Shown: positions 1 through 8,157, counted from the stretch's first letter. The stretch: 17,954 nt of DNA from Clostridia bacterium (GCA_029239935.1 JARBTY010000040.1:1-17954); one strand, 5' to 3'. Notes: generated by a model from the letters alone, not told the origin. Numbers and translations: made by a program.

Positions 1-2
1 AG

Positions 3-305
3 ATAGGACGGGCCGGACATATTTCATTAGGCGAACTTGCAAAGCTGCTGAGTTTAGAAACCAGTACAATGAGCCGAACCGTTAATAATCTTGTCTCAAA
101 TAGCTTAGTCCAAAGGGATATTGATGCTCAGGACAGACGTTATATCACCATCTCATTAACAGAAAGCGGCAATAAAATCTATGAGACTATTGAAAAAGAT
201 ATGACGTTTTATTTCCAAGACGTGTTTGATAATATTCCTAAAGACAAACAAGTACAGGTATTAGAAAGTATGGATATACTACTTGAAGCCCTTTGCCGCA
301 AATAA
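3..305 (+). CDS. MarR-family transcriptional regulator (C-terminal part)
   Basis: The frame is open from the left edge, so the start lies outside the window. About 100 residues remain. The visible part begins inside a winged helix-turn-helix: a helix reading LGELAKLLSLETSTMSRTVN fits the second and recognition helices of MarR proteins. It is followed by the MarR-type wing with its DAQDRRYITISLTESG signature, and then a long C-terminal helix of the dimerisation region. MarR proteins are cytoplasmic dimeric repressors that usually bind small phenolic or oxidised ligands. The target cannot be told from the fragment. The small peptide gene starting 38 bases downstream may be co-transcribed with it. 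The family call is firm; the ligand and regulon are unknown. Confidence 0.85.
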   Translation: MGRAGHISLGELAKLLSLETSTMSRTVNNLVSNSLVQRDIDAQDRRYITISLTESGNKIYETIEKDMTFYFQDVFDNIPKDKQVQVLESMDILLEALCRK

Positions 306-342
306 TATACCTTCAACGCCATAAAGAAAGGATGTGTTATAG

Positions 343-486
343 ATGCTGATTTTACTATTGATTTTTATAGTTAATATACTCCTTCTCACTTTTTTATCAG
401 ATGATGAGGGTGAAAGAACTTATAATACCTACTGCAATGCCGAATGCAGATCAAGACAAAATAAAAAGCATAAATTCTGCTGTTAA
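343..486 (+). CDS. Small membrane peptide with cysteine-rich tail (47 aa)
   Basis: A 47-residue frame starts at ATG 343, with AAAGGA about ten bases upstream. Residues 1-18 are almost entirely Leu, Ile, Val and Phe and would form one membrane segment. The rest is polar and basic, with four cysteines (C31, C35, C46, C47), the last two being the final residues. I do not recognise the family. The MarR-type gene ends 37 bases upstream, which suggests one transcript. The last codons overlap the stem of the terminator that ends the opposing pst operon, which is a reason for caution. Coding status rests only on the ribosome binding site, the bipartite composition and the position. The cysteines could bind metal or form disulfides, but that is a guess. 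Confidence 0.45.
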   Translation: MLILLLIFIVNILLLTFLSDDEGERTYNTYCNAECRSRQNKKHKFCC

Positions 487-501
487 AGCAGTCCTTTATG
501 C
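458..501 (-). terminator. Rho-independent terminator of the pst operon
   Basis: Read on the minus strand, GCATAAA (501-495) pairs with TTTATGC (474-468). Inside it CTGCT (491-487) pairs with AGCAG (481-477), with small internal bulges. A T-rich tract, TTTTTATTTT (467-458), follows directly. It begins 31 bases past the pstB stop codon. On the plus strand there is no T tract after the stem, so it should work only for the minus-strand operon. Its presence means that pstB is the last gene of the operon and that phoU is not in it. Confidence 0.75.
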
Positions 502-531
502 CTCATCATAGAGTGTTATGTTCAAAAAGAC

Positions 532-1290
532 TTATCCAAATCTGCCAGTGATATAATCTTCTGTTTTTTTATGGGTAGACTGACTAAATATTTTTTTGGT
601 ATCATCAAATTCAATGAGATCCCCCATTAGAAAAAATGCTGTTTTATCAGATATTCTGGCCGCTTGCTGCATATTGTGGGTGACTATAATAATGGTGTAG
701 TCTTTCTTGAGATCCGTCACCAAATCCTCTATTTTTGATGTTGAAATAGGGTCTAAGGCTGATGTGGGCTCATCCATCAAAACAACCTCTGGTTCTATTG
801 AAAGTGTTCTGGCAATACAAATTCTTTGTTGTTGCCCTCCGGAAAAGCTCAGGGCATTTTTTTTGAGACGATGACTTACCTCATCCCAAATCGAAGCTTG
901 CCTTAGGCTTTTTTCTACGATTTCATCCAAGATAGATTTTTTTGTTATCCCATGTATTCTTGGTCCATAGGCAATATTATCATAAACACTCATAGAAAAG
1001 GGATTGGGTTTTTGGAAAACCATCCCAATCCTCGAGCGGAGTTTGATGATATCCAGTTCTTTATAAACATCTTGATTATCTAACAAGATTGTCCCTTCCA
1101 CTCTGGCTTCTTCAATCAAATCATTCATACGATTTAGGGTTCTCAAAAAAGTAGATTTACCACATCCAGACGGACCTATAAAAGCTGTAATTTCATTTTG
1201 ATGTATCGTCATATTAATTTTATTAAGTGCTTGCATATTGCCATAAAAGAAATCTAAGTCTTGAACCATAAATTTTGCAGTATTATTCAT
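532..1290 (-). CDS. pstB: Phosphate ABC transporter ATP-binding protein PstB
   Basis: This is the ATPase that powers high-affinity phosphate import through PstC and PstA at the inner face of the membrane. Over 252 residues it shows a Walker A motif (GPSGCGKST, about 39-47), the Q-loop FQKPNPF (about 92-98), the ABC signature [10 protein letters not shown] (about 147-156), Walker B VVLMDEP (about 169-175) and the H-loop in IIIVTHNM. The length is normal for PstB. I chose ATG 1290 because AAGGTG lies six bases upstream; an in-frame GTG at 1299 would add MKI and has its own AGGA at a workable distance, so it cannot be excluded. It is the last gene of pstC-pstA-pstB, 32 bases after pstA. All catalytic motifs are intact. 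Confidence 0.97.
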   Translation of the reverse strand: MNNTAKFMVQDLDFFYGNMQALNKINMTIHQNEITAFIGPSGCGKSTFLRTLNRMNDLIEEARVEGTILLDNQDVYKELDIIKLRSRIGMVFQKPNPFSMSVYDNIAYGPRIHGITKKSILDEIVEKSLRQASIWDEVSHRLKKNALSFSGGQQQRICIARTLSIEPEVVLMDEPTSALDPISTSKIEDLVTDLKKDYTIIIVTHNMQQAARISDKTAFFLMGDLIEFDDTKKIFSQSTHKKTEDYITGRFG

Positions 1291-1322
1291 TATTTTCACC
1301 TTATATCCTATAGTTTATCTGT

Positions 1323-2198
1323 CTACTCCTCGGATCTTACCTGGTATTTGTTCCTTAGAAAAATAGCTATACCATTACTCGTCAAAAGCAGGACTAACAA
1401 AACAATGATTCCCGCAGCTGCAATACCTCTAAAATCTTCCTGCGGCCTTCCAGCCCACATATAAATCTGTATAGGTAAAACGACAAATGAATCCATTGGC
1501 CCTTTAGGCAATGTCGATATATAGCTAAAAGCCCCTACCATTAAAAGTGGTGCTGTTTCTCCCAGTGCTCTTGAAATAGCGAAGATAATACCTGTCAGCA
1601 TCCCCGGAAGAGCTGAGGGGATAATAATTTTTGTAATCGTCTGCCACTTAGTTGCTCCTAGGGCATAAGAGCCTGCCTTAATCGCATCTGATACACTTCT
1701 TATAGCTTCCTGAGATGCAACTATAATAATTGGCAAAATAAGGAGTGACATCGTTAGGGCCCCTGACAAGATGCTTCTTCCAAAACCCAAAGCCCTTACA
1801 AAGATAGTAAGTCCCAACATGCCATAAACGATTGACGGTACGCCTGCCAGATTGGCTATGTTAATAACAATAAATTTTTTAAACCAGTTATTTTTTGCGT
1901 ATTCTTCCAAATAAATAGCCGCTCCAATCCCCACTGGAATAGAAAATAAAGCCGTAAGCCCTATGATCCATACACTTCCAATAAGTGCAGGTTTTATACC
2001 TGACTTCGCTGCAAATCTAGAAGGAAAGTTTTGAAAAAATGCTTTGCTAAGCCATCCAAAGCCATCGCTTGAAATATCATATATTAAGATAAACAAAACC
2101 ACAATACTTGCAATTGTACTTAAAAAGAAAAGACTATGGGCAAAAAGATCAACTCTTTTTCTCTTTTTCATGATTTTATTATTATTTCTAGTGATCAT
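1323..2198 (-). CDS. pstA: Phosphate ABC transporter permease PstA
   Basis: This is one of the two membrane subunits that form the phosphate channel. The 291-residue protein has a basic N-terminus (KKRKR near residue 11) and then about six hydrophobic segments. It carries the permease coupling loop EAIRSVSDAIKAGSYALGAT and the PstA-type signature ISRALGETAPLLMVGA towards the C-terminus. The start codon overlaps the pstC stop as ATGA, which indicates translational coupling and supports this start; a second in-frame ATG lies nine codons on. Length and motif order are those of ordinary PstA proteins. Confidence 0.95.
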   Translation of the reverse strand: MITRNNNKIMKKRKRVDLFAHSLFFLSTIASIVVLFILIYDISSDGFGWLSKAFFQNFPSRFAAKSGIKPALIGSVWIIGLTALFSIPVGIGAAIYLEEYAKNNWFKKFIVINIANLAGVPSIVYGMLGLTIFVRALGFGRSILSGALTMSLLILPIIIVASQEAIRSVSDAIKAGSYALGATKWQTITKIIIPSALPGMLTGIIFAISRALGETAPLLMVGAFSYISTLPKGPMDSFVVLPIQIYMWAGRPQEDFRGIAAAGIIVLLVLLLTSNGIAIFLRNKYQVRSEE

Positions 2199-3097
2199 TT
2201 TAGCGCCGCCTCTCTTCTTCTTACAATATACCTTGAAAAAATATTCATCATAAATGTAATTAAAAACAGTAGCATTCCCACTGCATACAGCGCATGATAA
2301 CTTGTGGTTCCATGAGGAAGATCCCCTTGACTTGCCTGCACAATAAAGGCGGTTAAAGTCTGAACACTTTCAAGTGGGTTCAGTGTCAAATTAGGTCTGG
2401 CTCCTGCTGCCAGAACAACAATCATAGTTTCTCCAATTGCTCTTGATATGGCTAATACAAAAGATGAAACGATTCCTGACAGTGCGCTGGGTATAACAAT
2501 TCCTTTTACTACCTCAAATCTCGTAGCTCCTAGTGCATATCCTCCATGTCTTAAAGAATTAGGAACAGCCATCATAGCATCTTCACTCAGTGAAGCAACT
2601 ACCGGCATAATCATAATACCTATAGCTATGCTCGCACTGGCCGCATTATAAATCTCAGTCTGAGGAATAAATTTTTGGAGAATCGGCGTGATATAAGTGA
2701 GTGCAAAAAAGCCATACACAATAGAAGGAATACCTGCTAATATTTCTAAAAAAGGTTTCAAAATTTTTCTTACTCTTCTGTCTGCATATTCACTTAAATA
2801 GATGGCACTAAATAAGCCAACAGGTAAGGCAACTATTGACGCACCTACTGTTACAATAAATGTCCCTGCAATAAGCGGCAGCACCCCGTATCTGGGATTT
2901 TGAAATAATGGTGTCCACTCACTTCCAAATAAAAACTCTACAATAGATACTTCTTTAAAAAACGCTACTGTATTGGAAGAAAGCGACACAACGATGGCAA
3001 TAGTCGTAAAAACAGAAATAATAGCACAAAAAAGCAATATATTTTTGATAACTAATTCCGTATATTTTAATCTTCGATCTCTATCAAATACTTTCAT
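2195..3097 (-). CDS. pstC: Phosphate ABC transporter permease PstC
   Basis: This is the partner membrane subunit of PstA. The 300 residues contain about six hydrophobic segments, the PstC-type stretch GIPSIVYGFFAL, the ATPase-coupling loop with HGGYALGATRFE, and the signature AISRAIGETMIVVLAAGA. A strong ribosome binding site (GGGAGG, 3110-3105) sits six bases before ATG 3097. The gene overlaps pstA by four bases. It is separated from the upstream phosphoesterase gene by 133 bases, a gap that holds a possible promoter. pstC does not follow pstS directly, as it usually does: a chemoreceptor and a phosphoesterase gene lie between them. Confidence 0.95.
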   Translation of the reverse strand: MKVFDRDRRLKYTELVIKNILLFCAIISVFTTIAIVVSLSSNTVAFFKEVSIVEFLFGSEWTPLFQNPRYGVLPLIAGTFIVTVGASIVALPVGLFSAIYLSEYADRRVRKILKPFLEILAGIPSIVYGFFALTYITPILQKFIPQTEIYNAASASIAIGIMIMPVVASLSEDAMMAVPNSLRHGGYALGATRFEVVKGIVIPSALSGIVSSFVLAISRAIGETMIVVLAAGARPNLTLNPLESVQTLTAFIVQASQGDLPHGTTSYHALYAVGMLLFLITFMMNIFSRYIVRRREAALK

Positions 3098-3134
3098 TCA
3101 TTACCCTCCCTTACCTTATGTCATGACGTAGTGC

Positions 3135-3163
3135 AATATATGTTTGAAATATTTGATTCCCAA
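3135..3163 (-). promoter_or_regulatory. Possible internal promoter of pstC-pstA-pstB
   Basis: In the 133-base gap before pstC, the minus strand reads TTGGGA (3163-3158), a 17-base spacer, then TATATT (3140-3135), a moderate match to a sigma-A promoter. Just upstream are AT-rich dyads, including TGATA-TGT-TATCA (about 3188-3200) and AACATAT/ATATGTT arms. I see no clean 11-bp TTAACA array like the one before pstS. This could give pstCAB its own basal transcription. Confidence 0.35.
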
Positions 3164-3230
3164 CATATATTGATATCACAATTCAATGATATGTTATCAT
3201 ATACTTATCTATTTTTCAATACTTAATTTT

Positions 3231-4019
3231 CTATTGATTTTGATAATCTATAGAGCATGCCATCTCTTTGGTATTCCTTTTACAGCTTTCAGTATAAATG
3301 CCGCCGTTCCTCAAAAATTCCCCAAAATAATTATTTAATCCACTGGCTTCTATTTCTTTAATGACTTTTTCAACATCGTAAGGTACCTTGTGAATCACAG
3401 TCTCAACACGGGAGTCTTCTATTGCAAGGATTACATAGGTCGCCCTGTTGTCACCATTTTTAGGCCTTCCCACACTTCCTGCATTAATAATGATTTTATT
3501 CTTTTCTTTAAACGTATGCATATAAGGCAGGTGTGTATGTCCATACACATAAATATCCTGCCTCACAAAGTCTAATAGTTCACTGAAACGTTCCGTATCT
3601 TCCTCATAAATATATTCACTTATAGAATCTGAAGTCGCATGCATCAATAGAACTTTTTTATCTCCCAGTTCAATTTCTAATTCCTCCGGTAGATTTCTAA
3701 GAAACTCTCTATTGATAGGTGTTGTTTGTGTAATAGTCCATTTTAAAGAGTTCGTAGAATGCATCTTTGCTCTTACATCACTATTGTAACAGCCACAAGC
3801 AGGCAGCAAAAACCCTACTGCTTCATCATAATTTCCCATAATAGTGGGAATATGTCCCTTTCTTATCTTGTCGATAACCTCATTAGGCCTTGGTCCATAG
3901 CCCACCAAATCCCCTGTACAAAATATCGCTTCGCATTTCTGACCTTTAATATGTTCAAGAACTGCATCCAAAGCCTCAATATTTGCATGAATATCTGAAA
4001 TAATTGCAATCCTTTTCAT
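3231..4019 (-). CDS. Calcineurin-like metallophosphoesterase
   Basis: This is a cytoplasmic phosphoesterase of the calcineurin-like superfamily, which uses two metal ions. All metal-binding blocks are present in order: D9-x-H11 in SDIHAN, GD37 in TGDLVGYGP, N63 in MGNYD (GNHD in most relatives), H127 in LLMHATS, and G160-H161-x-H163 in YGHTHLP. The 262 residues are of normal size for the YfcE/MJ0936-like class, which hydrolyses phosphodiesters or nucleotides; the substrate cannot be read from sequence. ATG 4019 has AGAGGTG close upstream. The gene follows the chemoreceptor by 19 bases, so the two are very likely co-transcribed. Its place inside a Pho-boxed phosphate locus suggests release of phosphate from organic esters, or turnover of a signalling nucleotide. 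Both roles are inference. Confidence 0.88.
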   Translation of the reverse strand: MKRIAIISDIHANIEALDAVLEHIKGQKCEAIFCTGDLVGYGPRPNEVIDKIRKGHIPTIMGNYDEAVGFLLPACGCYNSDVRAKMHSTNSLKWTITQTTPINREFLRNLPEELEIELGDKKVLLMHATSDSISEYIYEEDTERFSELLDFVRQDIYVYGHTHLPYMHTFKEKNKIIINAGSVGRPKNGDNRATYVILAIEDSRVETVIHKVPYDVEKVIKEIEASGLNNYFGEFLRNGGIYTESCKRNTKEMACSIDYQNQ

Positions 4020-4038
4020 GTCATCACCTCTTAGTTGT

Positions 4039-6171
4039 TTATATCAAATTTTTGTCACCTTCTATCGGTGCTTTTTCAATGATATCATACTCAAACTGCA
4101 AAATGCAGGTTTGCAGTGTATCTGCAAGATGATTGAGTTCCTCTGCATAATGAGCCACATGTTCATTGATTTCTACTTGCTGTACTGCCATATCCTTTAT
4201 TCTTACGGAAGCTGCCGCGGAGGTTTCGGAAATCGTATAAATATCATGGATGGCCTCAACAATATCTTCTTTTTCGCTGTCCATATCTTGCAACGCACCT
4301 GTAATCAAATTCACTTTTTCTGTAATTTCTTTTATAGCCCCATCTATACTTATAAATGCCTGTTCTGTTTCTAGAACTGCCGTATTTTGCGCTTCAACGG
4401 TATAATGTGCTTCCTTAATCCTTTTAATAGACTCTTCTGATTTTCTTTGAACTTTAGCTATAATGGCATGAATCTCCGTGGCCTCAACAGACGCCTGATC
4501 AGATAAACCTTTGATTTCGCCGGCAACTACTGAAAAACCTTTGCCCGACTCCCCTGCTCTGGCAGCTTCTATGGCTGCGTTCAGTGCAAGTAAATTGGTA
4601 TGTTTAGCTATATTAGAAATCGTATGAGCAATATGATTGATTTCCATGATCTCATCACCTAAAACACCTATAACGTTTTCTATTAGTTTTGTCATCTCAT
4701 AATTATCCTGAGACTTTTCTTTTAAAATACCAATACGGGTTCTTCCCTCATCAATTCTTTTGTTCATCCCTAAGCTGGTGTCTTTTATTTCTTCTGAAAA
4801 GTCTTTGACATGTTCTATTCTGAGCGCCATCTGCTGCGTATTATTTCTTGCTTTCTTAGTCTCTATGGCCTGACTCTTCATGCCTTCTGTAATACCAGTC
4901 ATTGCCTCATAAGATTCATTACCGATGGCAAGTGCATTTTGTGAGGTTGCAAAAAGACTCTTTGAAGCACCTCCTACTTCTTCAGAAGCTTCTGTAATTT
5001 GATGAATAAGTTTTTTCAAATCTGTCACCATCTCATCAAAACCATTTTTAAGTTCTATAATCTCTGTGGCTGCCTTGAATTTAGCAGTCTTATAAAGCTT
5101 GCCTTGTTGAATCAGTGTAATGCCTGTAATTAACTTTTGAATAGGTCCTATAATGGTATTTGAAAATAAAATAGAAAGGATAACCGCTATAAGTGATATA
5201 ATCAGCATAACCATCATGATAAGCTGCCTAAATGCTCGGCTGCCTTCTGTGAATTCATCATAGCTCATATCTATTCCAATGACCCAAGAGGTCAGTTTGG
5301 AAGGTGTGTATGCTACTGCTTTCTCTAACTCCCCTTCTTTGAGCACCCCAAACTCAGTTTTTTGCTCTTTATTAGCTGGCTCCTCATTATACAACTCTTT
5401 AATAAGGGTATCTTGATAAATGCGTTCTGCGTTATTATGGTATAAATATTTGCCACTCTGTTCAATTATATATGCTGTACCTGACTCTCCAAGCTTTGTA
5501 AAAGGAATACCTTCATTAAATTTACTGAGGTCAAATAAAATTGTTACAGTTCCCACGAAGCCTGACAGATCTCTGATGGGCCTTGATATAGGTAACAAAA
5601 GCCTTTCAGTGGCTTTAGATTCAAAAACGCTTCCCACTAACAGCGTTTCTGTCTCTTTAAGCACTGCAAAATCCTCCATATTATGATAAGCACTATTCCT
5701 ATAGATATTGCGGTATTCAGATCCATCTACAAAAATCTGCCCTTCATTATCTGTTATAAAAATAGTCTCATAGACTTCCTCTGACTGCTTTACCACATTT
5801 TTTAATGTCATTAAAATACTATTATATCTTACAATGTCATTCATCTTCTTATCTTGATTATAATCTGTTAATGCCACCATAATATCTGATTGTGCCTGCA
5901 GTACTTTAAGTAGGTTGTCTGCACTTAGAATCTGCAAATCCACATTCGTACTAATCCCCTCCGCATAGACAATCATAGTGTTTTTTTTCTCTTCTTCTAT
6001 GTTTTCAATCGTTTCATTATAGGTGATAAAACTTATAATCCCCAGTGGCATCAGCGTCACCACCAGAAAAATAGCGATCAGCTGAAATCTCAAGGATTTA
6101 ATGACCCTACTATTCAATAAAAAATGTGTGAGTTTTATTTGTTTTAATTGATGCGAAAGATGTAGTTTCAT
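4039..6171 (-). CDS. Methyl-accepting chemotaxis protein (extracytoplasmic sensor)
   Basis: This is a transmembrane chemoreceptor of 710 residues. A first membrane helix lies at about 29-51. An extracytoplasmic sensor domain follows (about 52-316) with the look of a double-Cache fold: one long N-terminal helix, then two alpha/beta modules around [13 protein letters not shown] and [13 protein letters not shown]. The second membrane helix is at about 317-341, a HAMP linker at about 341-392 and a long coiled-coil signalling domain after it. The conserved hairpin tip is at 521-553 ([17 protein letters not shown] then [11 protein letters not shown]). It has no C-terminal CheR/CheB tether pentapeptide. 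The usual amino-acid binding motif of dCache domains is not evident, so the ligand is unknown. The start has AAGGGGTG upstream. It lies 62 bases after pstS, separated by a hairpin, which ties it to phosphate control; it may sense phosphate or a phosphate-bound PstS (inference). Confidence 0.93.
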   Translation of the reverse strand: MKLHLSHQLKQIKLTHFLLNSRVIKSLRFQLIAIFLVVTLMPLGIISFITYNETIENIEEEKKNTMIVYAEGISTNVDLQILSADNLLKVLQAQSDIMVALTDYNQDKKMNDIVRYNSILMTLKNVVKQSEEVYETIFITDNEGQIFVDGSEYRNIYRNSAYHNMEDFAVLKETETLLVGSVFESKATERLLLPISRPIRDLSGFVGTVTILFDLSKFNEGIPFTKLGESGTAYIIEQSGKYLYHNNAERIYQDTLIKELYNEEPANKEQKTEFGVLKEGELEKAVAYTPSKLTSWVIGIDMSYDEFTEGSRAFRQLIMMVMLIISLIAVILSILFSNTIIGPIQKLITGITLIQQGKLYKTAKFKAATEIIELKNGFDEMVTDLKKLIHQITEASEEVGGASKSLFATSQNALAIGNESYEAMTGITEGMKSQAIETKKARNNTQQMALRIEHVKDFSEEIKDTSLGMNKRIDEGRTRIGILKEKSQDNYEMTKLIENVIGVLGDEIMEINHIAHTISNIAKHTNLLALNAAIEAARAGESGKGFSVVAGEIKGLSDQASVEATEIHAIIAKVQRKSEESIKRIKEAHYTVEAQNTAVLETEQAFISIDGAIKEITEKVNLITGALQDMDSEKEDIVEAIHDIYTISETSAAASVRIKDMAVQQVEINEHVAHYAEELNHLADTLQTCILQFEYDIIEKAPIEGDKNLI

Positions 6172-6191
6172 GGAACACCCCTTAATTTTAG

Positions 6192-6219
6192 AAAGGATGC
6201 CTTATATAAGACATCCTTT
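6192..6219 (-). terminator. Hairpin between pstS and the chemoreceptor gene
   Basis: AAAGGATG and CATCCTTT form an 8-bp stem around a CTTATATAAG inner dyad, 14 bases past the pstS stop. On the minus strand the bases after it are mixed (CTAAAATTAAG), not a T run, so it is a weak or partial terminator at best. Hairpins in this place often protect the pstS message and lower expression of the genes behind it. That would give much binding protein and less receptor. Confidence 0.5.
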
Positions 6220-6233
6220 GATGTGTTCAAATA

Positions 6234-7226
6234 TTATTTTAGTAACTCTAACTGTTTTGTATAGTCTGCTGCTTCCAGCTCTACATAACCAACATCTTTA
6301 ATAACTACATTGCCTTCTCCTAGGTAAAATCTTAAGAATTCTTTAACATGTTCTTCTTCTAAGGCTTTTTTATTAACATATAGGAAAAGTGGTCTTGAAA
6401 GTGGTGCATACGAACCGTCTTTAATGGTATCAAAGGTAGGTTCTATTGGGCCGCTTCCGCCATCTACTTTTAAAGCTTTAAGTATATCTTGATTCTCTAT
6501 ATAATAGGCATATCCAAAAAATCCTAGTGCGTACTTATCTCCTGCTATCCCTTGTACTAATACATTGTCATCTTCACTTGGTGTGAAATCCGTTCTAATA
6601 GCCCCTGACTCTCCATTAATAGCTTCTGTAAAATAATCAAATGTACCTGAGTCTGTTCCCGGCGCATAAAGTTTAATTTCTTCAGCTGGCCACTCTGGTC
6701 TTACTTCATTCCAGTTTTTAACCGTACTTTCTGGTCCCCATATAAGCTTTAATTCTTCTACTGTAATGTCATCCGCCCAGTCATTAGCTGAATTCACAAC
6801 AACTGATAAGCCGTCATACGCTACTTGAATCTCAACATATTCTACACCATTGGCTGCTGCATCTTCTTTTTCACTGTCTTTAATAGGTCTTGATGCATCA
6901 TTAATAGCTGTTTCACCTAAAGCAAATTTCTTAAAGCCTCCGCCTGTTCCTGATACACCAATCGGTACATTGACTTCTGGATAGAGGGCTCTGAACTCTT
7001 CTGCTACTGCTTCTGTAATTGGGAAAACTGTACTAGAACCATCTACAATAATATCTCCTGATAATTTTGATGCTTCCTCAGCTACGGGTGCAGCTGTTTG
7101 TTCTTGTACAACTGGTTCATTGGCCGCTCCGTTATTTGCTGAATCTGTTGGAGTTTTACTGCCGCATCCTGCTAACATGGTTAAAAGTATTGAGCCTACT
7201 AACACTAATCTCATTATTTTATTCAT
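6234..7226 (-). CDS. pstS: Phosphate-binding lipoprotein PstS
   Basis: This is the extracellular phosphate-binding component of the Pst importer, held to the membrane as a lipoprotein. The signal peptide ends in the lipobox LAGC with the lipidated cysteine at C21, followed by a low-complexity Ala/Glu/Gln linker. The PstS motifs follow: [17 protein letters not shown] for the first phosphate loop, [10 protein letters not shown], the SRPI block and [10 protein letters not shown]. The 330-residue length is normal. AGAGGAAG lies upstream of ATG 7226. The gene is first in the locus, directly behind a Pho box and a good promoter. Relatives also bind arsenate weakly, which is relevant because arsenic genes lie immediately upstream. 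Confidence 0.97.
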   Translation of the reverse strand: MNKIMRLVLVGSILLTMLAGCGSKTPTDSANNGAANEPVVQEQTAAPVAEEASKLSGDIIVDGSSTVFPITEAVAEEFRALYPEVNVPIGVSGTGGGFKKFALGETAINDASRPIKDSEKEDAAANGVEYVEIQVAYDGLSVVVNSANDWADDITVEELKLIWGPESTVKNWNEVRPEWPAEEIKLYAPGTDSGTFDYFTEAINGESGAIRTDFTPSEDDNVLVQGIAGDKYALGFFGYAYYIENQDILKALKVDGGSGPIEPTFDTIKDGSYAPLSRPLFLYVNKKALEEEHVKEFLRFYLGEGNVVIKDVGYVELEAADYTKQLELLK

Positions 7227-7267
7227 ATACTTATCTTCCTCTCAATTCAGTAGTACTTACATGCATC

Positions 7268-7295
7268 ATTATATCATTATGTGATGATTTGTAAA
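7268..7295 (-). promoter_or_regulatory. pstS promoter
   Basis: On the minus strand TTTACA (7295-7290), 16 bases, then TATAAT (7273-7268) form a near-consensus sigma-A promoter. Transcription would start near 7261, giving a leader of about 35 bases before pstS. The Pho-box array ends nine bases upstream of the -35 element, as expected for activation by PhoP. Confidence 0.8.
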
Positions 7296-7304
7296 TACGT
7301 TAAT

Positions 7305-7332
7305 TGTAAAGGTTATGTTAAATCCATGTTAA
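7305..7332 (-). promoter_or_regulatory. Pho box: three 11-bp-spaced PhoP half sites
   Basis: Reading the minus strand, TTAACA (7332-7327), TTAACA (7321-7316) and TTTACA (7310-7305) recur at exactly 11-bp spacing. The flanking bases of the first two repeats are nearly identical (GATTTAACAT). This matches the Bacillus PhoP site, direct repeats of TT(A/T)ACA one helical turn apart. It predicts induction of pstS and the genes behind it by a PhoPR system under phosphate starvation. PhoP and PhoR themselves are not in the window. Confidence 0.8.
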
Positions 7333-7367
7333 ATCACCCGAGGTCCCAGATAGACTATTATTTTATA

Positions 7368-7697
7368 TTAATACTTCATGCACTGATATTTCTCTTCTGA
7401 TATATCGGTCATCATCTGTTCTGCAAGTATGATAATCTCCTTGGCCCGGTCATCTTTAATACTATAATAAACATATTTCCCCTCTTGTCTGTCCACTAAA
7501 AGATCACATTCTCTTAAGCATTTGAGGTGGTTCGATATGCCAGATTGACTAATACCGCTCATTTCTACTAATTCACTGACTGTTTTCTCGCCATCTAACA
7601 AACTATAAAAAATCATAAGCCTCGAATAATCTGCAAAACCTTTAAATAATTTACTGAGCAATCTAATTTTAGAGAGCTTTGCCTCTGTATGTTCCAT
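7368..7697 (-). CDS. ArsR/SmtB-family repressor, CmtR-like cysteine pattern
   Basis: This is a 109-residue winged-helix repressor of the ArsR/SmtB family. FKGFADYSRLMIFYSLL is the usual N-terminal helix and SQSGISNHLKCLRECDLL the recognition helix region. The CxC motif that arsenite-sensing ArsR proteins carry in helix 3 (ELCVC type) is absent: here the sequence is EKTVSELVEM. Instead there are cysteines at C60, C64 and C106. Mycobacterial CmtR, a cadmium/lead sensor, uses C57, C61 and C102 in the same places (from memory of that family). A soft-metal sensor is therefore more likely than a classic arsenite sensor. It follows the arsenate reductase gene by 32 bases and is probably its co-transcribed autoregulator. 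Its stop codon lies about 35 bases upstream of the Pho box of the next operon. Confidence 0.88.
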   Translation of the reverse strand: MEHTEAKLSKIRLLSKLFKGFADYSRLMIFYSLLDGEKTVSELVEMSGISQSGISNHLKCLRECDLLVDRQEGKYVYYSIKDDRAKEIIILAEQMMTDISEEKYQCMKY

Positions 7698-7729
7698 ATT
7701 TTACACTCCTTACAATATATTCTACTTCT

Positions 7730-8131
7730 CTAAAATTCATTATGCTCAACTCGTTCGATGAGCTCTTTTACTTTTTGTTTAATAAGGTCTCTGGTTTCTT
7801 TGTAGCCTTCTAATGGTCCGCCGGATGGATCTGTAAGTCCCCAGTCTTCCCTATGTTTACAGGGTACAGACGGGCACGCTACATTACATCCCATTGTAAT
7901 AAGAATATCCAATGTTTCTGGAATATCACTTAATAATTTGGGCTTATGGCTGCTCATATTAACCCCAGCTTCTTCCATAACCTGAACCGCCAACGGTTTA
8001 ACTTCTGGATAGTTTTCTGTACCTGCAGAATAAGCCTCTAACACATCACTTCCTAGTTTTTTAGCCCATGCTTCTGCCATTTGTGAACGGCAGGAATTGT
8101 GCACACATATAAATCCAACTGTTTTTTTCAT
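7730..8131 (-). CDS. arsC: Arsenate reductase, thioredoxin-coupled low-molecular-weight phosphatase type
   Basis: This reduces arsenate to arsenite in the cytoplasm using a cysteine relay resolved by thioredoxin. The phosphatase-like P-loop CVHNSCRS carries nucleophile C9 and R15. The redox segment GCNVACPSVPCKHREDWG supplies C82, C86 and C91, and the DPSG motif follows. The classic relay has two resolving cysteines about seven residues apart (C82/C89 in the staphylococcal enzyme). This protein has three candidates, so which pair forms the disulfide is open. The frame extends to a GTG at 8173, but ATG 8131 with GAGGG just before it gives 133 residues, the family's normal size, and begins directly before the first strand. 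The gene precedes the CmtR-like regulator. A protein tyrosine phosphatase role is possible but the CxxxC segment favours arsenate. Confidence 0.85.
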   Translation of the reverse strand: MKKTVGFICVHNSCRSQMAEAWAKKLGSDVLEAYSAGTENYPEVKPLAVQVMEEAGVNMSSHKPKLLSDIPETLDILITMGCNVACPSVPCKHREDWGLTDPSGGPLEGYKETRDLIKQKVKELIERVEHNEF

Positions 8132-8157
8132 ATACCCTCGTAACTCCTTCAAATGTT

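Noticed and set aside
4018..4374. 118-codon plus-strand open frame
   Set aside because: It is antisense to the 3' end of the chemoreceptor gene, with a composition rich in Cys, Phe and Ile that is typical of an antisense reading.
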